A DNA stretch of 16,724 nt from an uncultured Prevotella sp. (GTDB lineage: Bacteria > Bacteroidota > Bacteroidia > Bacteroidales > Bacteroidaceae), in assembly GCA_900550635.1 (NCBI GenBank), contig URSZ01000048.1, positions 1 to 16,724 on the forward strand, in the 5' to 3' direction. Position numbers and translations under genes: made by a program. The stretch's first letter is position 1; every line of letters begins with the position of its first letter. The notes below the pieces were generated by a model that made no database searches, was not told the DNA's origin, and saw nothing but the letters and a program-made list of their open reading frames with translations. Positions 1-7,252 of this stretch are shown one piece after another.

Positions 1-1020
1 GGTTAAGGAACCACCACCCACGACTTTGCCTTTCATAGACTCGGGCAGGTCGTTCATCATTTGTGCCACTTCGGTCTGGTCGTTGATTTTTGCGGCACGC
101 TCCAAAAGGCGTGAATGCAGGTAGAATACATCTCCCGGGTAAGCCTCGCGTCCAGAAGGACGACGCAATATGAGGGATATTTCTCGGTAAGCAACAGCCT
201 GCTTTGACAAATCGTCGTATACGGCAAGGGCGTGCTTTCCACGATCGCGGAAATATTCTCCGATTGCAGCGCCTGCAAATGGTGCATAGTACTGCAGTGC
301 AGCCGGGTCGGCTGCCGTTGCTGCTACTACTATTGTGTACGGCATAGCGCCATGCTCTTTCAGAACTTGTACAATATTTGCTACTGTTGAGGCTTTCTGA
401 CCAATAGCAACATATATACAATAAACAGGGTCTCCTTTTTCATAATTCTCTCTCTGGTTTATTATTGTATCGATTGCTATTGCCGTTTTACCTGTTTGCC
501 TGTCGCCGATAATAAGTTCGCGTTGCCCCCGGCCTATAGGAATCATTGAATCTATCGCTTTTAATCCGGTTTGCAGTGCCTGGTTTACAGGTTGGCGGTA
601 AATAACACCTGGCGCTTTTCTGTCGATAGGCATTCTCAGCTTTTCCCCTTCAATGGCAGGGCCTCCGTCAATTGGGACGCCCAACGGGTTAACTACACGG
701 CCTAACATTCCGTCGCATACGTCGATTGAAGCAATTCGGCCTGTGCGTTTTACGGTTTGTCCCTCTTTGATACCTTCGTATGAACCTAACAAGACAGCAC
801 CGACATTATCTTCTTCAAGGTTCATGACAACACCGATAGTGCCGTCTTCGAACTCAAGAAGTTCGCTTGCGGTTGCATTTAGTAGCCCGTATATGCGTGC
901 TACGCCGTCGCTGATTTGCAGAACTGTTCCGACTTCTTCAAGCTTTACATCGTTGTTTAACGATTTTAGCTGGTCGAGCAAAACCTTTGATACCTCGGCA
1001 GGGTTAATATTGTTTGGCAT
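1..1020 (-). CDS. atpA: F1Fo ATP synthase subunit alpha, partial (C-terminus off the left edge)
   Basis: Subunit alpha of the F1 catalytic head (cytoplasmic, membrane-attached). It forms the alpha3-beta3 hexamer and carries the non-catalytic nucleotide sites. The frame opens with MPNNINPAEVSK at 1020 and stays open to base 1, giving 340 codons without a stop. The N-terminal beta-barrel region is followed by the P-loop GDRQTGKT at about residues 172-179, and the alpha-type stretch YDDLSKQAVAYR lies near residue 280. The family is usually a little over 500 residues, so roughly a third is missing at the left edge. It starts 29 bases after the end of atpH on the same strand and is the last gene of the operon visible here; atpG would be expected next, outside the window. 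The identification is secure; only the C-terminus is unseen. Confidence 0.97.
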   Translation of the reverse strand, partial: MPNNINPAEVSKVLLDQLKSLNNDVKLEEVGTVLQISDGVARIYGLLNATASELLEFEDGTIGVVMNLEEDNVGAVLLGSYEGIKEGQTVKRTGRIASIDVCDGMLGRVVNPLGVPIDGGPAIEGEKLRMPIDRKAPGVIYRQPVNQALQTGLKAIDSMIPIGRGQRELIIGDRQTGKTAIAIDTIINQRENYEKGDPVYCIYVAIGQKASTVANIVQVLKEHGAMPYTIVVAATAADPAALQYYAPFAGAAIGEYFRDRGKHALAVYDDLSKQAVAYREISLILRRPSGREAYPGDVFYLHSRLLERAAKINDQTEVAQMMNDLPESMKGKVVGGGSLT

Positions 1021-1049
1021 ATATTGACTGGTTTAATTTTTTATGTATA

Positions 1050-1604
1050 TCAGAATGCCTGATTGCTGCTTGCGAGCAACTGTTTTCTGATTTTACTGAT
1101 TTGATTGTTTATTGTTGCGTCGATTCTGTATGTTCCGTATTCAAGAATGAAGCCACCACTGATGGATGTATCCTTCTCTATAGTAAAGTTTATCTTGCTT
1201 TGTGTACGGTTCTCTACTAAAGCGCGTATTTTATCAACAAGTTTTTGGCTAAGTTCAACAGGTACTATCAAGCGGCTTTTCAAAATGTTTTCTTCTTCTA
1301 AATACAGGGATATGTAGGAGTTTGCGATAAACTGCATGATGTCTGCCCTGTGTTTTGAAACAACAAGCTTGATAAAACGCTTTGTAGACTCGCTGATGGA
1401 ATCCCCGCATGCAAGATTAAGAATGTTTTCTTTTTGTTCTGACGTCAAGGACGGATTTTCGATTATAAGACGCAATTTAGGTTCACACGTGTATACTTTA
1501 GCAATAGTTTCCATTTCTTTATATACAGTGTGTTCTTCTTTTTGCTCCAATGCAAACTTATATAACGCACGGGCATATCTTACGCTTATTATTCCTATAT
1601 CCAT
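1050..1604 (-). CDS. atpH: F1Fo ATP synthase subunit delta
   Basis: Subunit delta (OSCP-like), 184 residues, the normal family length. It sits on top of the F1 head and ties it to the peripheral stalk formed by subunit b. The N-terminus (VRYARALYKFALEQ) is the typical helical start of the family. The C-terminal part contains ISGGFILEYGTYRIDATI, which matches the conserved GG.....G...D.S segment near the end of delta subunits. There are no membrane segments. It lies 24 bases after atpF and 29 bases before atpA on the minus strand, so it is clearly an internal gene of the ATP synthase operon. The sequence of delta is poorly conserved, but the combined motif and position leave little doubt. Confidence 0.95.
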   Translation of the reverse strand: MDIGIISVRYARALYKFALEQKEEHTVYKEMETIAKVYTCEPKLRLIIENPSLTSEQKENILNLACGDSISESTKRFIKLVVSKHRADIMQFIANSYISLYLEEENILKSRLIVPVELSQKLVDKIRALVENRTQSKINFTIEKDTSISGGFILEYGTYRIDATINNQISKIRKQLLASSNQAF

Positions 1605-1628
1605 CTGACAAATCTTGTTAAATCATTC

Positions 1629-2129
1629 TCACTTTACGGCTTCGATTTCATCGAGCAGGCTGTCAATGTAGCTAAGCTGCTTGTTATTGTCATCAAGCTC
1701 CCTGCGCAACACTTTCTCAGAGACTTGTGTTGACAAGTTTATGATTTGGCTGCGAATATCACGTATAGCTAAATCCTTTTCAACTTTAATTTGCTCTTTG
1801 GCTGATTCGATAATTTTTTTGCTTTCGATATCTGCTTTGTCGCGAGCCTCTTTGATTATGTTATCGCGTGTAGCCATCGCTTCTTTTAATATTTCTGCCT
1901 GCTTTTCGCGTGCTTGTCGCATGATGAGTTCGCTCTCGCTTTGTATGTTCGCTAATTTTTCGTTAGCCTCGCGTGCTTTTTTGAGCGATTCATCAATGTA
2001 GTTTTTCCTGTCTTCAACCATTTTTGTTATAACAGGAAAACCGAATTTCGCCAGAATTATGAAAACTATGACGAATGCTAATAGCATCCAGAAAAGTAAC
2101 CCTGGATCGGGTGTGAGTAAGGACGGCAT
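1629..2129 (-). CDS. atpF: F1Fo ATP synthase subunit b
   Basis: Subunit b, 166 residues, the peripheral stalk that stops F1 from rotating with the rotor. One membrane segment lies at about residues 10-31 (LLFWMLLAFVIVFIILAKFG). It is followed by a long, highly charged helix from about residue 38 to the end, rich in Glu, Lys, Arg and Ala, consistent with the right-handed coiled coil of the b dimer. The short N-terminus MPSLLTPDPGLLFW is typical of bacterial b subunits. It starts 12 bases after atpE and ends 24 bases before atpH. Only one b gene is visible and there is no b-prime gene, so a b2 homodimer is expected. Confidence 0.96.
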   Translation of the reverse strand: MPSLLTPDPGLLFWMLLAFVIVFIILAKFGFPVITKMVEDRKNYIDESLKKAREANEKLANIQSESELIMRQAREKQAEILKEAMATRDNIIKEARDKADIESKKIIESAKEQIKVEKDLAIRDIRSQIINLSTQVSEKVLRRELDDNNKQLSYIDSLLDEIEAVK

Positions 2130-2141
2130 ATTAAATTGTTG

Positions 2142-2387
2142 TTATTGGAACAAAGCTAATAGACAAATAATAACTGCGAACAGTGCAACACCTTCAACAA
2201 GAGCGGCAATAATGATCATGTTCAATCGGATATTGTTCGTCTCTTCAGGTTGCCGTGCAATAGCCGACATGGCGTCACCGCCGATTTTACCGATACCTAT
2301 ACCTGCGCCAATGGCTGCAAGTCCAGCGCCTATACCTGCGCCCAATTTAGCGAGCGCCGCATCTAACAAAATTAATAATAATGACAT
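2142..2387 (-). CDS. atpE: F1Fo ATP synthase subunit c (rotor ring proteolipid)
   Basis: Subunit c, 81 residues, two membrane helices that form the ion-translocating rotor ring in the inner membrane. Helix 1 carries the glycine-rich packing pattern GAGIGAGLAAIGAGIGIG (residues 16-33). The polar loop has ARQPE (44-48), which contacts F1. Helix 2 has the ion-binding carboxylate Glu65 in AALVEGVALF. The Gln in helix 1 and the Ser/Thr next to the carboxylate that mark Na+-type c subunits are not seen, so a proton-driven ring is inferred. It lies between atpB (21-base gap) and atpF (12-base gap). Confidence 0.97.
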   Translation of the reverse strand: MSLLLILLDAALAKLGAGIGAGLAAIGAGIGIGKIGGDAMSAIARQPEETNNIRLNMIIIAALVEGVALFAVIICLLALFQ

Positions 2388-2408
2388 GGTTCTTGATTTT
2401 TTATGATT

Positions 2409-3485
2409 TTACTCTGATTTTGGTTCTAAGTGTGCTAAACCTATAAATACAGCACTGAGCATTGTAAATACGTATGCTTGTATGAATGCGACCAGTAATT
2501 CCAGGAAATCCATAAATATAGTCATTATTACGCTGACTATGGTCATGGATGTCCCTATAAACGCACCCATTTGTACTGTAATGAATATAATGCAAACTAA
2601 TGATATGACGATGGCGTGTCCCGCTAAGATGTTAGCGAAAAGACGAATCATCAGTGCGAATGGCTTGGTGAATACACCGAAAAATTCTACAACAGGCATC
2701 ATCGGCACGGGAAATTTTAGCCATGTAGGCACTTCCGGCCAGAAAATATCTTTCCAATAATGTTTGTTCCCAAATAGATTGACTGCTATAAAGGTACACA
2801 CGGCAAGGAAAAAGGTTATTGCTATATTGCCCGTAAGGTTTGCGCCTCCCGGAAAAATAGGTACTAAGCCTATCAGATTGCTTATAAAGATAAAGAAGAA
2901 CGCTGTAAGTAAGTATGGAGCGTAAAACTTATAGTGCTTTTCTCCTATGCTGCTTTTTATTACATCGTCGTTAATGCTCATTATGAACATTTCGATGAAA
3001 CCAACAAAACCTTTAGGCGCGTCATCGTGCGGCTGTTTTTTCTTATACCACCGTGCGCACGACAGGAAAATGAAGAGCATTAACGCAGAAACAATAAACA
3101 GTTCAAGTACATTTTTTGTTATGGATATATCTATCGGGCGTACTTCGTTGTTGCTTGCGTCGCGTTCCACTATTTTACCTTTGTATTTACCTGACTGCGA
3201 TATGTAAAAGCCGTTGTACGTCCCGTTGTTCTTTTCAAATTGCGATGAAAGGAACACGTTCCAGCCGCTTGCTTCGCTCCATAGTATTACAGGTAGTGGG
3301 ATGATTATGTGATTTTCGCCTATATTGGCTATATGCCATTCGTATGCGTCGTCAGTATGGCCGAAAATGATATTTTGTATATTTATCTTTTCGGTCTTTT
3401 CCTCGGTAGCACTTGTGCTTTGCGCGCTGGCTGTCGATAAAAGGGCAAATGTGAAGGATATGAGTAGTAATATGTATTTACGCAT
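2409..3485 (-). CDS. atpB: F1Fo ATP synthase subunit a with N-terminal exported extension
   Basis: Subunit a, 358 residues, the stator channel that passes ions to the c ring. The channel core starts near residue 125. The essential arginine is Arg281 in PFALMIRLFANILAGH, and the conserved C-terminal Gln336 lies in LVAFIQAYVF. The protein is about 90 residues longer than the E. coli subunit. The extra part is N-terminal: a signal-peptide-like start (residues 1-22, ending STASAQ) and a hydrophilic stretch of about 100 residues with the pattern of a periplasmic domain (WHIANIGENHIIIPLPVILW). Long N-termini of this kind are common in Bacteroidetes AtpB. The start codon lies inside the end of the upstream small membrane gene (8-base overlap), so the two are probably translationally coupled. 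Confidence 0.96.
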   Translation of the reverse strand: MRKYILLLISFTFALLSTASAQSTSATEEKTEKINIQNIIFGHTDDAYEWHIANIGENHIIIPLPVILWSEASGWNVFLSSQFEKNNGTYNGFYISQSGKYKGKIVERDASNNEVRPIDISITKNVLELFIVSALMLFIFLSCARWYKKKQPHDDAPKGFVGFIEMFIMSINDDVIKSSIGEKHYKFYAPYLLTAFFFIFISNLIGLVPIFPGGANLTGNIAITFFLAVCTFIAVNLFGNKHYWKDIFWPEVPTWLKFPVPMMPVVEFFGVFTKPFALMIRLFANILAGHAIVISLVCIIFITVQMGAFIGTSMTIVSVIMTIFMDFLELLVAFIQAYVFTMLSAVFIGLAHLEPKSE

Positions 3486-3870
3486 TTCTTATTTTTATCT
3501 TTTTATCTACAGTTACAAAATATGTTATTTCAACAACCATAGCTGCCACGTAGTATGCAAAAGCTGAAATGGCGATTCCTAAAGATTTGTTCAAATATAG
3601 TAATATACTTATTAGTATGATACTTAATATAAACCTTATTGTTTTGTCTATCAGGTAAAACTGAGTTAGATATGCATTCTTTTGTTTAGATATTATTCCG
3701 TGAAAGTTCAGCGAGAACGCATTCAACGCCGTGTAAAATACTGTAAGCGATATTATGGCGGAGTAGAATTGCCTGCACCGGTACGAATCCGGCGCAAGAG
3801 CAATGATTATAATTCCTACCACTGCCAGAACGATTGCTGATAACAGTATGTATGACGCCTTTCTGCTCAT
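3478..3870 (-). CDS. Small four-helix membrane protein in the ATP synthase operon (AtpI-position protein)
   Basis: A 130-residue protein with four predicted membrane segments at about residues 6-27, 35-53, 77-95 and 97-119, separated by short basic loops. It ends with a lysine/arginine-rich tail (VDKKIKIRNA). I see no catalytic motif. It sits between atpC (9-base gap) and atpB (8-base overlap). In other bacteria the gene at the equivalent place before atpB is atpI, a small membrane protein implicated in c-ring assembly or Mg2+ supply. The topology and position suggest a similar accessory role, but I cannot see sequence similarity to classical AtpI, so the function is inferred from context only. 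Confidence 0.85.
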   Translation of the reverse strand: MSRKASYILLSAIVLAVVGIIIIALAPDSYRCRQFYSAIISLTVFYTALNAFSLNFHGIISKQKNAYLTQFYLIDKTIRFILSIILISILLYLNKSLGIAISAFAYYVAAMVVEITYFVTVDKKIKIRNA

Positions 3871-3879
3871 TCTTGATTG

Positions 3880-4119
3880 TTATTTGGCTATTTCAACGCA
3901 AGCTGTCACGTTGTCGTTAGCCACTTCAACAAATCCGCTGTTTATTTTTACCGAACACTTACCTTTGTTGTCATAATATATGACTCCCTTTTGCAAATTT
4001 GATATGATGGGGGCGTGTCCTCTCAGAATTTCAAAAGGACCTTTGCCGCCGGGTACAGTGACGTATGCGGTTTCTCCTTCAAAGATTATTTTTTCGGGCG
4101 ATATTATTGTCAGTTTCAT
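3880..4119 (-). CDS. atpC: F1Fo ATP synthase subunit epsilon, short form
   Basis: Subunit epsilon of the F1 central stalk, only 79 residues. The N-terminal beta-sandwich is complete: it starts MKLTIISPEKIIFEGETAYVTVPG, has the conserved GPFEILRGHAPIISNL turn, and ends SGFVEVANDNVTACVE. The C-terminal pair of helices that in E. coli (about 139 residues) can insert into the head and block ATP hydrolysis is absent, and the gene stops cleanly after the sandwich. Short epsilon subunits are usual in Bacteroidetes, so this is probably a natural form and not a truncation. It starts 4 bases after the atpD stop and is followed 9 bases later by the small membrane gene. Confidence 0.94.
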   Translation of the reverse strand: MKLTIISPEKIIFEGETAYVTVPGGKGPFEILRGHAPIISNLQKGVIYYDNKGKCSVKINSGFVEVANDNVTACVEIAK

Positions 4120-4123
4120 ATCT

Positions 4124-5644
4124 TTATGCTTGCGACAATAGTTTCTTGCCTTTTGCTATTGCGTCGTCTATTGTTCCGACGTTAAGGAAAGCCTGTTCGG
4201 GAAGATCGTCCACTTCGCCGTTCAGTATCATGTCGAATCCTTTTATGCATTCGTCTATTGGAACTTGCACTCCCGGAAGGCCAGTGAATTGTTGTGCTAC
4301 GGTAAATGGCTGGCTCAGGAAACGTTGTACCCTTCTTGCTCTGTTTACGGTCAAACGGTCTTCGTCGGAAAGTTCGTCCATACCGAGAATAGCGATGATG
4401 TCTTGCAGTTCCTTGTATTTCTGCAATATCTGTTTTACCCTTTGTGCGCAGTTGTAGTGTTTCTCTCCAATGATTTTCGGGTCGAGTATCCTGGATGTCG
4501 AAGCCAGAGGGTCCACAGCCGGATAGATACCGAGTTCGGTGATTTTTCGGCTGAGCACAGTAGTAGCGTCAAGGTGGGTAAATGTCGTTGCAGGAGCGGG
4601 GTCGGTCATATCGTCGGCCGGAACGTATACGGCTTGTACCGACGTAATTGAGCCTTTCTTTGTTGATGTAATGCGTTCCTGCATTGCGCCCATTTCACTT
4701 GCAAGTGTAGGCTGGTATCCTACGGCAGAAGACATTCGGCCTAACAGCGCCGATACTTCCGAGCCGGCTTGCGTGAAACGGAATATATTATCGATAAAGA
4801 ATAATATGTCGCTCGATTTCCCTGATTCAGAACCTGCGTCTCGCATGGATTCTGCAATCGTAAGTCCGGAAAGCGCAACCGAAGAACGTGCGCCGGGAGG
4901 TTCGTTCATCTGTCCGTAAACGAGTGTGGCCTGGCTTTTTGCCAATTCGTTGTAATCCACTTTGGAAAGATCCCAATGCCCTTCTTCCATGGATTTTTTG
5001 AATGCGTCGCCGTATCGTATTACGTTTGCTTCAATCATTTCGCGGAGCAGGTCGTTACCCTCGCGTGTACGCTCGCCCACACCGGCAATGACAGAGAAAC
5101 CGTCATGAACTTTTGCGATGTTGTTTATAAGTTCCATTATAAGAACCGTTTTGCCAACGCCGGCACCTCCGAACAATCCGATTTTTCCACCTTTAAGATA
5201 TGGTTCAAGCAGGTCGATTACCTTGATTCCGGTGGCGAGGACTTCCTGCGATGTCTTCAACTCGTCGAATTTAGGCGGATTACGGTGAATGGGGTAGTCG
5301 TTATCGTGTTCCATGGGTTTCAATCCGTCTATGCAGTCACCTATTACATTCATCATGCGGCCTTTTATCTGCGAGCCGCTGGGCATTGTGATAGGGCTGC
5401 CGGTCTGGATTACTTCCAACCCCCTTTTCAGTCCGTCGGTGTTATCCATTGCAACCGTGCGGACGGTATCTTCGCCAATATGCTGTTGTACCTCAACTAC
5501 AAGTTTGCTACCATCTTCCCTGATTACGTCTAAGGCATCATGGATTTTTGGTAATACGTCTTCGGCTTTTTTTCCTGCTGTGTCGAAAACGACATCTATC
5601 ACAGGGCCTATTATTTGTGAAATTCGACCGTTGTTGTTTGCCAT
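4124..5644 (-). CDS. atpD: F1Fo ATP synthase subunit beta
   Basis: Catalytic beta subunit of F1, 506 residues, first gene of the operon. Motifs in order: P-loop GGAGVGKT at residues 159-166; GERTREG at 190-196, whose Glu191 is the catalytic base; Walker B LFFIDNIFRF at 281-290; and the gamma-contacting DELSDED loop in the C-terminal helical domain, where E. coli has DELSEED. Compared with the E. coli protein there is an insertion of about 20 residues after the GERTREG region (YGDAFKKSMEEGHWDLSKVD), a feature I associate with Bacteroidetes beta subunits. A TAnnTTTG promoter-like box lies about 22 bases before the start codon. All catalytic residues are present. Confidence 0.98.
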   Translation of the reverse strand: MANNNGRISQIIGPVIDVVFDTAGKKAEDVLPKIHDALDVIREDGSKLVVEVQQHIGEDTVRTVAMDNTDGLKRGLEVIQTGSPITMPSGSQIKGRMMNVIGDCIDGLKPMEHDNDYPIHRNPPKFDELKTSQEVLATGIKVIDLLEPYLKGGKIGLFGGAGVGKTVLIMELINNIAKVHDGFSVIAGVGERTREGNDLLREMIEANVIRYGDAFKKSMEEGHWDLSKVDYNELAKSQATLVYGQMNEPPGARSSVALSGLTIAESMRDAGSESGKSSDILFFIDNIFRFTQAGSEVSALLGRMSSAVGYQPTLASEMGAMQERITSTKKGSITSVQAVYVPADDMTDPAPATTFTHLDATTVLSRKITELGIYPAVDPLASTSRILDPKIIGEKHYNCAQRVKQILQKYKELQDIIAILGMDELSDEDRLTVNRARRVQRFLSQPFTVAQQFTGLPGVQVPIDECIKGFDMILNGEVDDLPEQAFLNVGTIDDAIAKGKKLLSQA

Positions 5645-5665
5645 AACATTCTCTTATCTTTCTTG

Positions 5666-5673
5666 CAAAGCTA
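5666..5673 (-). promoter_or_regulatory. Candidate -7 box of the atp operon promoter
   Basis: On the minus strand the bases read TAGCTTTG, an exact match to the Bacteroidetes -7 consensus TAnnTTTG. This would place the transcript start near 5659, leaving about 15 bases before the atpD start codon, a spacing seen at other genes in this window. No good TTTG -33 element is present at the usual 19-21 base distance, so the call is moderate. Confidence 0.5.
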
Positions 5674-5744
5674 TTAAAATAAATCCGAAACCATCATGTT
5701 ATTGTTAGTTTTTTTCCGGTGTTTAGTAATAATTGGGTATAATT

Positions 5745-6008
5745 TGCGCTATTTAAACTACTAAGTTGCGCGAAAAGCCCATAAACAAAGGCAAAAGCGA
5801 GGTATGGTACAAAAGTTTTTTGCTTACGGGGAGGCAGAGCGTTGAAAGAGTTTTGCTGCGCACGACGAACATCGTATAGTGCTTTTTAGCTCTTGGCGAG
5901 CGAAACAGACAATAACGACGGAAAATAAGTTGTGCTTTGGAGACGTTTTTATAAGTGTTGAAATGAAAACTGAAAAACAGCTTTTTATACCCACCTTTGA
6001 GCTGAGAG
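5745..6008. other. Gene-free stretch upstream of atpD, possible dispersed non-coding element
   Basis: This stretch is AT-rich and I do not accept a gene in it. On the minus strand two different frames are open across overlapping parts: one of 92 codons starting inside the 21-bp array (6031 to 5753), and one reading FVPYLAFAFVYGLFAQL, which runs on to the stop near 5670. Neither has a signal, domain or start-site support. Similar short peptides recur, to my recollection, among hypothetical proteins of Bacteroidales; that would fit a conserved intergenic DNA or RNA element that is sometimes mis-annotated as tiny genes. This is memory and inference, not a search result. Confidence 0.35.
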
Positions 6009-6071
6009 AAAATATGTCTGAGATATTTCAAAATATGTCCGACCTATTTTAAAATATGTCTGACATATTTT
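6009..6071. repeat. Tandem array of three 21-bp palindromes (array A)
   Basis: Three units of exactly 21 bp follow each other without spacers: 6009-6029, 6030-6050 and 6051-6071. Each fits a palindrome with left arm AAAATATGTC, one free central base and right arm GACATATTTT. Mismatches to this consensus are 2, 1 and 0. The array lies about 155 bases past the pfkA stop and 365 bases before atpD, outside any believable gene. An array of the same size, period and consensus occurs at 12659-12721. The 21-bp period equals two turns of B-DNA, which would put three dimer sites on one face. Hairpins in RNA or a repeat family spread through the genome are alternatives. Confidence 0.85.
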
Positions 6072-6177
6072 TTGGGGGTTGAAAACCGGGCACTATAGTG
6101 GCAGACAAAATCAGATAATGGAAAGAATCCTTTTTTAGAACACCGCAACAGTGAAGTGAAATCTTGTAAATAAGAAT

Positions 6178-6203
6178 AAAAAAGGCCGCAAAAGCGGCCT
6201 TTT
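6178..6203 (-). terminator. Rho-independent terminator of pfkA
   Basis: A perfect 9-bp stem, AAGGCCGC-type arm 6181-6189 and its complement 6194-6202, encloses an AAAA loop. On the minus strand the stem is followed by a run of Ts, about 25-45 bases past the pfkA stop. The plus strand also ends in Ts (6200-6203), so it could work weakly in the other direction. Confidence 0.85.
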
Positions 6204-6226
6204 AATCACGTAGATACAATTATTTG

Positions 6227-7207
6227 TTAAATTGAAAGTTCGTCAAGCACCCTTATTAGTTGCCTGTCGATAGGTTTACGTTTTCCAATAGCGCTCTTGA
6301 GCGGAACGTAAACTATCTCGTCATTCTTTATTCCTACCATGACGTTGCGCTGTCCTTCGAGCAGTGCGTTTATTGCGCCTACGCCAACCTGGCTTGCGAA
6401 TATCCTGTCGCGTGCTGAGGGGGAACCGCCTCTTTGGAGGTGTCCCAAAATGGAAACACGCACATCGTAGCCTTCGTATTCTTTTCTCACACGGTCGGCG
6501 TAATACATTGCGCCGTGGCCGTTCGGGTTCTCGCTGACAATTACAATGCAGCTGTGTTTGCTTTTTCTTATTCCCCTCGCCATGAACTTCATGAGCTGGT
6601 CTTCGTCGGTAGAATCTTCCGGGATTATGGCTGCTTCAGCACCAGAAGCGATAGCGCTGTTTTGTGCAAGGAATCCGGCGTCGCGTCCCATTACTTCTAC
6701 AAAGAAAATGCGTTCGTGCGAGGTTGCTGTGTCGCGGATTTTGTCCACGCATTGGGTTATAGTGTTCAGCGTGGTGTCGTATCCGATAGTTACGTCTGTG
6801 CCGTACAGGTCGTTGTCGATAGTGCCGGGCAGCCCAATGCAAGGCACGTCGTATGCTTCGGCAAATTTGCTTGCTCCGGCCAGGGAACCGTTTCCGCCGA
6901 TTACTATCAAGGCGTCTATTTTTTCTTTCTGCAAGGTATCATACGCTTTCTGAAGTCCTTCGGGAGTCATGAATTCTTTGCAGCGGCTTGTTCTCAGTAT
7001 GGTTCCGCCTGTCTGTATGATGTTGCTTACGCTCTCGGTGGTGAAGTCTTTCACTTCATCGTTGATAAGGCCTGTGTATCCTCTGTAAATGCCTTTTACT
7101 TGAAAACCGTTGAATATCGCGCTGCGCGTTACGGCGCGGATAGCAGCATTCATTCCGGGGGAATCTCCTCCTGAAGTCAAAATTCCGATTGTGTTTATTT
7201 TTGCCAT
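6227..7207 (-). CDS. pfkA: 6-phosphofructokinase (ATP-type)
   Basis: Phosphorylates fructose 6-phosphate to fructose 1,6-bisphosphate, the committing step of glycolysis; cytoplasmic. The protein is 326 residues, the usual length of bacterial PfkA. Motifs: GGDSPGMNAAIR at 13-24 (nucleotide site), GGNGS at 104-108, PGTIDND at 127-133 with the catalytic Asp, MGRDAGFLA at 173-181, and GHLQRGGSPSARDR at 255-268 (sugar-phosphate site). The Gly of GGNGS and the Gly of PGTIDND indicate ATP rather than pyrophosphate as donor. The first part is odd: most enzymes have GGDGS, with Asp where Asn106 is here. An in-frame ATG lies six codons upstream, but an AAAGGAGAG ribosome site sits 6-7 bases before 7207, so I take MAKINTIG as the start. 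It begins 45 bases after nhaD. Confidence 0.95.
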   Translation of the reverse strand: MAKINTIGILTSGGDSPGMNAAIRAVTRSAIFNGFQVKGIYRGYTGLINDEVKDFTTESVSNIIQTGGTILRTSRCKEFMTPEGLQKAYDTLQKEKIDALIVIGGNGSLAGASKFAEAYDVPCIGLPGTIDNDLYGTDVTIGYDTTLNTITQCVDKIRDTATSHERIFFVEVMGRDAGFLAQNSAIASGAEAAIIPEDSTDEDQLMKFMARGIRKSKHSCIVIVSENPNGHGAMYYADRVRKEYEGYDVRVSILGHLQRGGSPSARDRIFASQVGVGAINALLEGQRNVMVGIKNDEIVYVPLKSAIGKRKPIDRQLIRVLDELSI

Positions 7208-7210
7208 GTT

Positions 7211-7222
7211 ATTCTCTCCTTT
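7211..7222 (-). promoter_or_regulatory. Ribosome binding site that decides the pfkA start
   Basis: On the minus strand AAAGGAGAG lies 5-7 bases upstream of the ATG at 7207. The other possible ATG at 7225 would place this Shine-Dalgarno-like sequence inside the coding region. Strong sites like this are uncommon in Bacteroidetes, so it is useful evidence for the shorter 326-residue product. Confidence 0.7.
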
Positions 7223-7252
7223 CAATTTCTATGTTAGCAAAAATCAGATAGA

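Noticed and set aside
3880..4119. AtpC as a truncated pseudogene
   Set aside because: The beta-sandwich is complete, the stop is clean, the flanking gaps are 4 and 9 bases, and short epsilon subunits are normal in this phylum.
4976..5533. A 185-codon open frame on the plus strand
   Set aside because: It is antisense to atpD, which is unmistakable on the other strand.
5753..6031. A 92-codon minus-strand frame between pfkA and atpD
   Set aside because: It starts inside the palindrome array, another frame is open over part of the same stretch, and there is no domain, signal peptide or start-site support.
6009..6071. The 21-bp tandem units as a CRISPR array
   Set aside because: The units follow each other without unique spacers and no cas genes are present.
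6091..6100. The 10-bp palindrome CACTATAGTG near array A
   Set aside because: It is isolated, does not recur at array B and could be chance.
6434..7174. A 246-codon open frame on the plus strand
   Set aside because: It is antisense to pfkA, whose catalytic motifs are complete; it is an ordinary shadow frame.
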